Source: Lomentospora prolificans
Lineage: Eukaryota; Ascomycota; Sordariomycetes; Microascales; Microascaceae
Reading direction: 5' to 3'
Length of the DNA: 64,000 nucleotides
NCBI GenBank assembly: GCA_029532625.1
Contig: JARFXM010000004.1
Span: 1,426,001-1,490,000 of the forward strand
Below, one piece after another: positions 49,123 through 59,037 of the stretch. Numbering within the stretch: position 1 is the first letter of the stretch; each line of letters begins with the position of its first letter. The position numbers and the translations under genes are program-made. Below the pieces are notes generated by a model, which was given only the letters and a program-made list of their open reading frames with translations, made no database searches and had not been told where the DNA came from.

Positions 49123-51421
49123 GGAAAAAATCGGAAAAAAAAAAGAGGGGAAAGTAGAAAATGGACTTTGTAAGTCCTAGACGATCGACGAGCTAACATG
49201 TTCTAAACTCGATGAAACCAAGCCAGGGGAATAAACTACATCGTAGATTACAAGGTTGCCGCAAGATCGATAGATCGATCTCGCACTTGTAAATGCTGCA
49301 TTGCCAGCTTTGCCGGTTGAGGATGGATCTTCTCGACTAATACTTCGTACATGTTAAACATGCGCTAGCACCGTCACATCGTCCAACCCTTGTCTACGGA
49401 GAGTCTGGTTCCACAAAGGATGCAGATTGGATCCATTCCTGATCTCTCGCTCCTTTGATACGCCCGTTGCCGAGCATCGTGGCTCACACTAATAACGCGT
49501 CGCTTCTCGCTTCCGTTCCATTCCATCGACGCCGATTCACTACATCGTACTTGGTCATGAGCGAATTGCGACCCGCTGGCAGATTAAACTAATGCCTCGA
49601 GAGCCCAGACCCAACAGGTATTCATCGCTTATGGCTTAGCACCATGACTTGTCAGCCTCGCCGATCGAGTGCACACTCCAAATTTGCCACAGCCAGCTGG
49701 GGAAAGGTGCCCGCAAGATACAACGTCTTTGATCTCGGCCACTTCGGCGGGCCGAGACAAGAAGGGGACGGGAAAAAAGGAGGTCCAGTGACCCACCTGC
49801 TTGGGAAGCTGCAACCTCCTTCACCAAAAGGTCCCGTCGGACTGGGAACGATTCAGAGCCAATCCTTGACCTAAGACGGCTGAAGCGGCCGCGAGCACGA
49901 GTGCGACGTGCGTAAAGGTGTACGTCTCGACATTACGCCAATCGTCCCGCCTTCCTGGCTCAGTGTGTGCGCCAAGGAGTGGAAGAGGAGAGATAGTCTT
50001 GGGAAAGCAAGCTGAACATGTCGGACCCATGTCCATCTTGGACTAGCAACATATCCAAATCGACACAGTGACACACGAAGAACAGGAATCGTTGGACCCA
50101 TCCACTTGGTTCTTGGGAAAGGCATCCCGTTGGCTTGTCTTTGGAGCCAGTGACAAAATCCGACAGAGGCGCGCCTGTGTCCTGCCTCTAAACTCCGCTG
50201 GCACGCCACGCTTCATTTGTCCTGGACGGGCCTAGATCATCCTGCGGAACAAGACGAAAAGGGCAGTCGTGGCTCCGGTCTCAGGCTGCATCGAATTCTT
50301 TTCTCTCGAGCACTTGAAGGGAGCAAGGAACGGCTCCATAGATTCCGTCTTTGTGCAGCCTAGCGTCATTTCTCAACACGCCAAGGTCTGAAAAGAGAAA
50401 AGAAGAACAGAGACCTTCGAGCGCCATGTTCGGGAACGGAAGAGGACCTGTCAAGTGGTGGAAAGCCCCACAGGTGCCTTGTCTCGGTCTGCCAGGCCAG
50501 CATTGGACAGACACACCCACCGTACCTACAAGTAAATTATTGGACTCACCACCCAAAGGTGCCATACCGAGCTGAAATATCGGCGACATCTCCAGGAGGC
50601 GAAAGAAAAAATTTTTGTCAAGGAGGGTGTGATGGGGGATGTCTAGAAACTCGGTCTGTGGGACAAGAAATTAAACAAGAAAAAGAGCCATAGAAATCAA
50701 GGCCCTTCCAATGGGAAAGCGCGGCCCAAAAAAGACAAGACACACCTCGGCCATCACCGTCCACACCCGCGCCGCCACCCGCCTCCTCCGATTCGAACAC
50801 GATCTCCGACGAATCCGCGTCCTGCACTGGTAGGGTAACACAAGAGCCCACTAGTTCTGCGTGGCACCCCCTCCGGACCAAAGAGCTGGTTCTGCCCTTG
50901 CTGCCCCTTTCTCCCTTCGATTCGGATTATTATTTTCCAGCTCTCGTGTCCAGATTTGTTTCTCGAAGAGGGAGCGAAAAAGAAACACCACTGCCGGCGA
51001 ACGAAACAGGATATCTATGACGCAATGACGCAGCTCTAGTTTTGAGGCGATGCTCGGGGCCGTTGTTTGAAAGCCAGAGGTCTCGAATTGTTCTATTTTT
51101 TGTGTCGTCCTGTCATCTTGCGCTGACCGCTCCCCTTTGGTGGCGAACTTTGGAGGGAAACGGAAACTAGAAAGAAAGTTCAGTCGTCGCTCGATGATGG
51201 GTTCAACACTTGCATGGGAGCAGACGCGCAAGAACGAATAAGTCGATTCAAACCCTCTGCACTACCTCGCGATCCTCCGCATTAGTGCCAGGCGTGCGTC
51301 CTGCTTTTTCACTATCACGGTCTGCATCAAGCTGAGAAGGGAAGACACTCTGTTCCGCCTCTAATATAATACCAAGTTGCTATTCGTCTTTCGTCCCTCC
51401 AATCGACCGGACTGCTAAAAT

Positions 51422-51440
51422 AGAGAGAGAGAGAGAGAGA
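51422..51440. repeat. (AG)n microsatellite
   Basis: Nineteen bases of alternating A and G in a purine-rich stretch extending to about 51470. Confidence 0.95.
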
Positions 51441-52610
51441 AACAGAAAGGAAAAGAAGAAAAAAAGGAGGAACCACACCCGCGGTCCCTCTCTTCATCGT
51501 ATCCGAGGCTGGACTAATACCAAATAGGCGGAGCTCACACAACCCCGAGCGCATGATAATATCCAATTCGTTATTCATCCCTCCATTATCATTTGTAGCT
51601 TCTCACCCAAAACCCTGTGCGCAAGAGCAAAGTAAGATCTCGTCAGCCGTAGAACGACGGCCCAACCAGTGAGGTGAATGGCAGGAGTTGACAAATAGTT
51701 TTTCCTCTCCCTATATTGGAGAGGACGCTCTCTCTTGTGCGATGACGGGAGCAGGGGCGTATGCGCCTGACTTTGACGGGAACTTTAGATTTTCCCTTCT
51801 TCCGGTCCTTTTACGAAGTACGCCAAGCTTCATAATCTCTCCATAAGCAAAAGCGCCCCGAATGACCAAATGAATCTCACTCGGGAAGGGGAACCGCAAG
51901 GGCGCCGCCTCCCCGGGGGAGACATGGCATAAAACGGCGGCTTATGTACCCATGATGGCTTCATTAGTCGTCCTTCTCTCCCCTTGCGCCACCCCTATTG
52001 ACCTAAGTTTTGAAAAGAGAACGCCAGCTTGTAAAACGAGAGGCTCACACCGCGACGAGCGAATTCTCTCGTGCCCTCTGCTAAAATGATTTGCTTTCAC
52101 GAGAAATCTTCGTATTGAGTTTACACCTGCTTCACCCCTGGCCCACCTCTTTGGGATAACGCCGGAATCCAGTAAATACAAAAAGAAACCCTAGGGACCA
52201 GTCAGAAGAACGAGTGGCAGGAAGAAGAACCAATGCGACACCGGACCCGACCAATGCAAGATGAGATGAGAAAAGAAAGGGATCCGCGGAAGCGGTGGAA
52301 TGGGGAAAGAAGGGGAAAAAAAAGAAAACGATAATACAACTGGAGGCGCTGCGCCATCCCTGGCGTGCAAGCCTCTTCCTGACCAATCTGGACACCCTCC
52401 TTCCCTTCCTTTCCCCTTCCCTCGATGCCCCCTGGCCCAATAGATCCTAGACAATCACCGAAACTTGATGTTTCCGCCCCATAAGTGTTCTAAAAACAGC
52501 TCTAAGAGAAAGAAAGATAAGAAAACGACCCGTAGGAAATAGCGAACATGTACCAAGAATCAAGGGAGAGAAGACGGACATGGGGTTGCTCCACCCTGCC
52601 GGTAGCACCC

Positions 52611-54228
52611 TCACGCCCACCGGGATGGATATCTATCCTGTGTGAATCCTCTCGCAAATCTCGCATTGGCCAGCGAGCTGCGCGCCGCGTTTCCGCCCGC
52701 ACTGGCACCGACCCCGGTTCCCGAGGCCGCGAGGCTCGACGTCGTCTGCCGTCTCGACTCGCCACCCCCCTGCAGAGGGCTCGACTCCCGGTTCCAGCCT
52801 CTTTGCTCTAGCGCCGCCATCTCGCGCGAATTCCGCGGAGATGAGGTCTTCATGTCGCCCATGCTAATGGCCTTCTTGAGCGGCGACCTGGAATGTGAGT
52901 ACACCCCCAGGTTCCCCCCAAAGTTGGTGCCCGTGGAGGTGCCCGTAGATATGCTTACGGGGGTGCCCATGGCGCTGCTGACGGTGGGCGTCGGCCCACC
53001 AGCCGCCGGCGAAGGGCTTGCGAGCCTTGGAGTCATCGTGCTTGCCGGGAGGCTTTGGCGATGCGTGGGTGACCGGATATCACGCTGAACTGATTTATAA
53101 GCTTCGGTCCTATTGGGGACCGGCGTGGGGGCGGGGGAGAAGAGGCGTGGGCTAAGAACATTGGAATACGCATGGTTGTCTGGGTTGACATGCTTCATGT
53201 AATTGGGATTGGGGTGGGTCTGGAAGCCCCTCTTGATGACGGTGGTCGGCGTTCCGGCCTCCGAATAGAGCGAGACGCTCTGGCTAAACAGGTTAGGGTC
53301 CTTCTCACTAGGCTCCGTGACCGTCTCGACCTGAGTAGCTACGTCTCGGACCACCGGGTGGAGGCGAGGGTGCACAAATTTAGTGTCGTATTCGTTGAGC
53401 ACCTCGCGGTGAATGATGGACATGTCCTTGGCCTGCTGCTTGAATCGCGACTGCATAAACAGGAGCTGTCCTGAGAGGATGGCCTGGAGAAGGACGCAGT
53501 TGAAGACCGCCACGCTAGGCCGAGGATCCAGCGGCGCAATGGGAAGAAAGAGCAGGTACACGAGCACGTGGCCGGGGCTGAACAGGCAAAACAGCTGGAG
53601 GCAGATTGGGAGCGGATCCCAGATGGCTAGCTCCCACACATCGTTGGACTTGTCTGCATGCGCGCGCGACTCCGCCGTCTCGTTCGGGATCACGTTGGAT
53701 AGGAACCGCAGGGGCGAGGACGACGTCGGCTCCGACTGCACCTTCACCCTCCTAGCCGAAGGCGTCTGCGGAGAGTTCTCGATGTTGACCTCGAACAGCC
53801 TATAGTGACGAACCCTAGTAATCGTGTAGAAGGCGTTGACTACCGAAGTCACGACGAGTATCCAGACCGTCGGGTGCGCCTGTGCAGGAGATCAACGCGT
53901 TAGTCTTTGGGGCCAAAAATGAAGCAGGGTACGTGCATATCGGTTGCGGCTGAGGAGAGGCTTAACCTACAATATATGGGACCCAGCCGATGCCGGTATC
54001 ATCACCGAACACGTCGTCCACATCCGAGTTGCCGTTTCCAGTGTTTGCACGGGCTAGAAGGAAAGCGAAGCTCATGAACAAGCCAACCCGTGTACCCGTG
54101 CTCTTGGAATCCCATTCACGCGTCTCAATCTCCTCGGACAGCCACAGCAAAAAGTCCATAGGGTTCAGCATCGCCATGATCCGCTCGGATAGCGGCCTCC
54201 GCCGTACAAGTCTTTGTGTGGGCGGCAT
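52611..54228 (-). CDS. NUR1: Nuclear rim protein 1 (Nur1 family)
   Basis: Inner nuclear membrane protein; in yeast Nur1 works with Heh1 and cohibin to tether rDNA and silent chromatin to the nuclear periphery. Two exons: 54228-53971 and 53879-52611, phase 0, giving 508 residues. I chose the ATG at 54228 (MPPTQRLVRRRPLSERI); the frame is open further upstream but without an ATG. The family signature near the N-terminus is RRRPLSERIMAMLNPMDFLL followed by WLSEEIETREWDS. Hydrophobic segments follow: VGLFMSFAFLLARA, then HPTVWILVVTSVVNAFYTIT formed right after the splice, and a long hydrophobic region LPICLQLFCLFSPGHVLVYL plus the next 50 residues. The C-terminal ~220 residues are disordered and Ser/Pro/Thr-rich, including HSRSPLKKAISMGD. 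It is divergent from the V-ATPase gene with 688 bp between starts. Confidence 0.88.
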
Positions 54229-54916
54229 CGCGGTAGCGCTCGTTTTCGTCAAGTGCCGATAAATCTATAGCGGGAGGCGATCTTGGGAAAGACCAAGAAA
54301 GGTGATGCGATGGTGGGCCCAAGACTTTTTCGTGCACAGTCGGAGAAAAAGACGCGTTCGAGGGGCTCGCGGGGGCGGGCAGCAAAAATGCGTGATCTGA
54401 AATCCCAGAGCAGAAGCGATCAATTCCCGACCAAGGAAGAACGAGAGAAGATGAGAGGAACAAACAGGAATTTCTCCAGTAAAGGAGATGTTCTCTTTGT
54501 CTGTTGCAGGTCGGCGTTCCTCACAGACAATCCTTCAGGCCGGCGGCGCAAACAGGAAATACTACTATTGTATTTGGCTTGCTGTCGAAGTAAACAGTTG
54601 TGGCCTGGAGATGAAGCTATGACCACCTCCACCCATGACCACCACTGGACCAGTGAGAGAGCACCAGTGGCGGCCGGTGTTACTGTGTTCACAGGGCTGT
54701 CAGTGGATCCATTGTCTGATTAGCTAATAGCGTCAACCTCGAAGCCAGGCCCGTCGTCTGCCTGTTCGACGCCGTGACGAGCCAGGAAAGACGGCTCGCC
54801 GCGGGGTTCTCTCAATACCCGGTTTTAGAGAGCTCCGTCACCATCATTACCTCTAATCAACTTCCCCGATTAACCTCCCCACTCGACGACATCCAACAAA
54901 CTCCTCCTTCGAGACA
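54229..54916. other. Divergent promoter, NUR1 / V-ATPase F
   Basis: Shared 688 bp promoter region between two divergent housekeeping genes. No coding potential is seen; short frames are interrupted and lack domains. Confidence 0.6.
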
Positions 54917-55593
54917 ATGTCGTCCTCTTTGGTAGACTTCAAAGACCGCCAGTTCATCGCCGTTATCGGTGACGAGGTAAGCTTTAACAGAGCACACCGT
55001 TATCTTGAGACCGCCTGGGTAGCGAGGTGCCGGTTTGCTTACTATGTCTGGTTTTGTTGCTAATAGTTCGCAGGACTCTGTAACAGGACTCCTCCTTGCA
55101 GGCATAGGTGTACGAACCTCCGACCCCTCCTCGACTCGAACATGCCCCCGAAACCCTTTCTTCCCTCCCGCCTTAGCGAGTTGTGTATACTGATGCGATC
55201 GCCCACAGCATGTAACTACCGGCCCAACCCCCCAGAGGAACTTTCTCGTCGTCGACAGCAAGACAGAGACAAAGAAGATTGAGGATGCCTTTGAAGACTT
55301 TACCAAGACAAGGGATGATATCGGTATCCTCCTCATTAACCAACACGTACGTGCCTGCCTTCACCCCTACAACACTTATATGCGCAGGAGGGTGTTATAT
55401 TCCCTTCTGAGATGTACGTAGCTGACGCGCATCGCGCTACTAGGTTGCAAACAAGATACGGCACCACATCGATAATCACAAGGCGGCGTTTCCCAGTGTC
55501 ATCGAGATTCCCAGCAAAGACCACCCTTACGATCCGGCTAAGGACAGTCTAATGGCGAGGGTCCAGTCTCTGATGGGTGCTGACAGGAAGTGA
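54917..55593 (+). CDS. VMA7: V-type proton ATPase subunit F
   Basis: Central-stalk subunit of the V1 sector, needed for assembly and for coupling ATP hydrolysis to proton pumping at the vacuole and endomembranes. Four exons, all phase 0: 54917-54976, 55074-55109, 55209-55346 and 55444-55593, giving 127 residues, the usual size. The start MSSSLVDFKDRQFIAVIGDE is followed by DSVTGLLLAGIG from a 36-nt exon, then HVTTGPTPQRNFLVVDSKT, FTKTRDDIGILLINQHVANK, and the C-terminal FPSVIEIPSKDHPYDPAKDS. Family conservation fixes every junction. Introns are 97, 99 and 97 nt with consensus donors. It is convergent with the NPC2-like gene. Confidence 0.95.
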
Positions 55594-56102
55594 TCCCTCC
55601 CCTCAATATGAGGGCTTTTCCGGACCTTGTATGAGTACCATGTCCTTGTTTATCGGCGGAATGGATGCTCTATTCACGAGCTGGTATTCTTACTATTGGG
55701 TTTCGACTGGAGGGAATTCCGAGAAATCTCTAGATCTGGCATCATATCTAGGGTCTGCTTCTTTATTGGAGTTAATGCGAGGGTTACCACATGCTTTAAA
55801 ATCAAACAATGAATCCCTAAAACAAAAAACAAATTCTTGATGCTTGCAGTGAAACACAGGCCCGTTTGGCTTGTCCCAAAATCAACACACAAGTACATGG
55901 GCAGGTCGCGTAATGATAAAAAAAAAAAAAAAAAAAAAAAAACCAAGAGAGCAATGGTATATCAGAGAATCAGACTTGGGCGCACCACCCGTTACCGATC
56001 TGAATCTGCGTATGGCCCCATCCACCTCACGCTCCTCTTGTCAAACATCGGTTTATACACTAGATGCAAATTGACATAATAGAAAACAGCGTTTCCGTGG
56101 CC
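55594..56102. other. Intergenic between convergent V-ATPase F and NPC2-like genes
   Basis: Two 3' flanks. An A25 run is at 55918-55942. No coding potential is seen. Confidence 0.6.
55918..55942. repeat. A25 homopolymer
   Basis: Pure run of 25 A residues about 325 bp after the V-ATPase F stop codon. No element body or target duplication was recognised next to it. Confidence 0.95.
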
Positions 56103-56807
56103 TTATAGCTCCAGATTTAGGAAGCGTTGTCCCCTGGAGAAGACGACGGAAGCTTGTAGACAGGTAATGGGCTCGTCATCCTTGGTGAAGACATCTGCGA
56201 GGACAGTGTATTTGCCCTATAATCGTAAATAGGTTAGCGCTTCAGTTCACAATGCCGGCAATCGGAGATGGAGTCCAAGTCTGAAGAGACGAAGGGGGCT
56301 CTAAAACTCACAGGAGGAATCTCAGCAGGAAGATCGACAGATTTGGTGATAGACAGCTCTCCCTCCTTGATCGGGCATTCGAGATCGACGTTCTTGATTT
56401 GCTCGCAGAGGTCGGCAGTCGTGCTGATGAGCTTGATAAGGCCGTACTTGACGGTGAGGAGAACGTAGGCACCCTCCTCGATATCCTTCGCAGCGTATCC
56501 AACAGCCTTGATGACGAGCTCCTCGCCACTACAAGAAAAGAAAACTGTTAGCATTGTCTGGGCCCTGAGGAGGAGGACACAACAGAGGTAGATAAGGAAA
56601 CGGAGCTTACGCTAGAGGGGGGTTGGGAGAGAGGTCAACGCTCTTGATGGTGAGGATATCGTTGTCGTGCTCGGGAGCGCAGAATTCTAAGGGGGAGTTT
56701 CCGGGGACCTTGACATCGTTGCCGCGGGTCGAGATGGGAGAGGTGAAGAAGGCGGTGGCGGGAGCTAAGCTTGCCGATAAGACGGCGATGACGGCGGAGA
56801 ACTTCAT
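56103..56807 (-). CDS. Secreted/vacuolar ML-domain lipid transfer protein (NPC2-like, PG/PI-TP)
   Basis: Binds and moves single lipids (sterol in NPC2; phosphatidylglycerol/phosphatidylinositol in the fungal name). Three exons: 56807-56611, 56528-56312 and 56216-56103, giving 175 residues. Introns of 82 and 95 nt have GTAAGC/GTGAGT donors and TTGTAG/TTATAG acceptors. A signal peptide covers about residues 1-19 (MKFSAVIAVLSASLAPATA). ML-domain marks include PLEFCAPEHDNDILTIKSVD, LAGEELVIKAVGYAAKDIEE, ADLCEQIKNVDLECPIKEGE, LPAEIPPGKYTVLADVFTKD and EPITCLQASVVF. The four visible cysteines in the mature part (FC, LC, EC, TC) fit the two conserved disulfides. The adjacent-gene layout gives no functional hint. 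Confidence in family is high; the lipid ligand is unknown. Confidence 0.94.
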
Positions 56808-58574
56808 TGTCTTGAGATATGAGGATCGCGAATGGGGAGGAGGGCGTTATCATACACGGGCAGAGCAGGAGGAAATCGACGAAGAATTATCGATACCGTA
56901 ACTGTTCTGCGAAATCGATGCTTGTTAAGCAAAGGAGACTCTTTGTTTGGCTGGACGCTGTTCGGAGAGAGGTTGAGGGGAGTTGGAGGGATTGGGATGG
57001 CTGGCTGGACGAGGCAATGCAAGGACAGGCAGCACGTCATGGGGTTGATTTGGGGGCCCGCCTCCTCACCTGGGATTGGGCAAGGTCAGGTGGGACACCC
57101 GTAGTGCCTGCTCCGGCGTCTGTTATTGGCTGGCTTGAGGCTAAATAATGCCAATTCAAAGCCTCCACTCCAGGCCAAGGTCACTGTAAGCTTGTCCCAC
57201 CACTCACTGTACTCATACTGTCGCTTTATTCTGACGGCCAACCAGGAATTGATACCTTGGAAAAGATTTAACATACTCAACTTGAGCTTTTGCCACAATT
57301 CGCTCCCCTTTTAAGCGACCTCAACAGAAATCTGCTGGTCGTCGTGTAGTCGTGCTTTGCGAGGACAGGGTCTTTGGCTGGTTTGGCACCTTCAAGGCAA
57401 GGCCAAAACACCTGGCAAATCTGGACGCTTGAGTGCACCACAAGACAAATGCTAATGCTGTCTCCACTTGATGGAGTGCAATTATTACTGCCCCGAACTG
57501 CTGGCCAAACGCCGAAAGCGGTGATAAGTCAGCGTTTAACTTTGAGTCACTTATACTAAGCAACTCCCAAGTACTTCGTACGCACGCCTACATGGGCTCC
57601 CAACGCATGGTTAGTTCTGCTCCATCCCCCCGTCCCTGGGGTGTGGTCCTGTGCGAAGCGTAGCCAGCTCATAAAAGGATATCGGCGCTTTATCTGAATC
57701 CTACTGCTGATCAGCAGCACGTACCCAGGTGCTTGATGTATGTCTTGAAAACGGAACTAACTGCAAGGCTCTCTCTCACTGAGAAGCCGGAAACCCACTC
57801 ATCCCACTATCACCGATCCGGACGACGCGCACCTGCGACCTCTTAGAGGCGGAGGCGACTAAAACGGGCCTTTTACTATCTTTTGCGTCGGAGTTTCCGG
57901 GGCATTTCCTCGGCAGAACAGTGTTGATGGGAATGAGGGTATCTGGCTTGAGCCTGAAACAAGTCGAACTTGAACACGGGATGGGATGCACACCCGTCTA
58001 AGAGGAAGAAGGTGCAGGATGTTAGCAGAGGAGAGGATGACCCCTCGAAGCTGGCGCGTATGCGCAGTTCGCGGCTGGCAAACGCTCATTCTCCCGTGCT
58101 CACATTGAGTCCCGAGGCGAGTCGCCAGCTCAGGGCTGGCATCGCCTACGATCACCAGCCAGGCATATCCCGCCAGCGAACGACCATTAGACCACTAAAT
58201 GCTCCTTGTGCGTTTCTCAATCTGAGCCAACAATACCTAGAATAATGATACCAGCAGTATCTCCATCCGTGACAATCCTTCTGTCAAGGTATTCCTGGGA
58301 TCAAGGAAATTGCAAAATTCCCTTGCGTGCTTCGAATTGTATCCCCAGATGGAGGCCGCCGCTCTCCGCCTTCCGCTAAGTCATTAAACAGTAAACGACA
58401 GAAGCGAGACTCGTACAAAAGTTACAGCTGCTCTTTTTCGAATACATCCGTAGATCGGTGACGATGGCCCGGTATCGCTACCTCGCTTGTCCGGGAACTG
58501 CCAACAATTAAGATGTATCGGATACCTAATGTGTCATACATCTGCTTGGCACTATCTCATGTCGTCCTCCTCCT

Positions 58575-58622
<48 letters not shown>

Positions 58623-59037
58623 CACTTTCAAGTGCCTAGTCCGAACCTTGAGGGGTCCTACATTAGTGTCGGGCGCTTTCGATACTCTCTTAACCCTCCA
58701 TAATACCCGTTATACCGCTTGCTCATCGTCCCCGTTGTTTTCGATTAGTGCTCCGCCGTCGTGGACGGCCCAACGTAAAGGAAGGAAGGACGCTGCACTG
58801 TTATTGTTGACTCTATCTTCACTTCTGCCCCACCATCCCACCCAAGGAAATCGCACACCATAGCCGAACCCCGCGAAAAGCGAGGAACAAACCCCTCAGC
58901 CAACCCGTCCCTTGGTCTCTTAAGTGCAAAAAAATCCGACTAAAGGACTCACATCTCGTTTTGTCTCTTCGAAAATTCCCGGTTCTCTGGGCACAGAATT
59001 GCCGACTCGACGTCTTTTTTCTTTTGCGATCACCACA
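56808..59037. other. Divergent promoter, NPC2-like / adenylosuccinate synthetase
   Basis: No gene seen. It holds a GGCTGGCTGG element (56999-57008), GGCTGGC at 57128, a TACTTCGTA nonamer (57572-57580) and the T30-A15 tract (58578-58622). A CT-rich leader-like stretch (about 58960-59035) directly precedes the synthetase start. Confidence 0.55.
58578..58622. repeat. T30-A15 head-to-head homopolymers
   Basis: Thirty T residues are followed immediately by fifteen A residues, a perfect 15-bp inverted repeat with no loop, about 420 bp upstream of the synthetase ATG. It could extrude as a hairpin, or reflect an assembly or sequencing artefact at a homopolymer. Confidence 0.9.

Larger units (their letters stand above)
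46066..52610. other. 6.5 kb gene-free region upstream of the Zn2Cys6 gene
   Basis: No credible gene. Open frames at 47416-48021 (+), 48302-48721 (-) and 50851-51231 (-) lack domains and conserved-looking segments. It contains an A23 run (49100-49122), an (AG)n tract (51422-51440), three TACGAAGTA-type nonamers (48526-48534, 49341-49349, 51812-51820), and three GCTGGCTGG-type elements (about 47612, 48045, 48644). It holds the Zn2Cys6 promoter and the NUR1 3' flank. Noncoding transcripts or strongly diverged genes cannot be excluded by eye. Confidence 0.5.

Noticed and set aside
50851..51231. 126-codon minus frame
   Set aside because: Random-looking composition, no domain.
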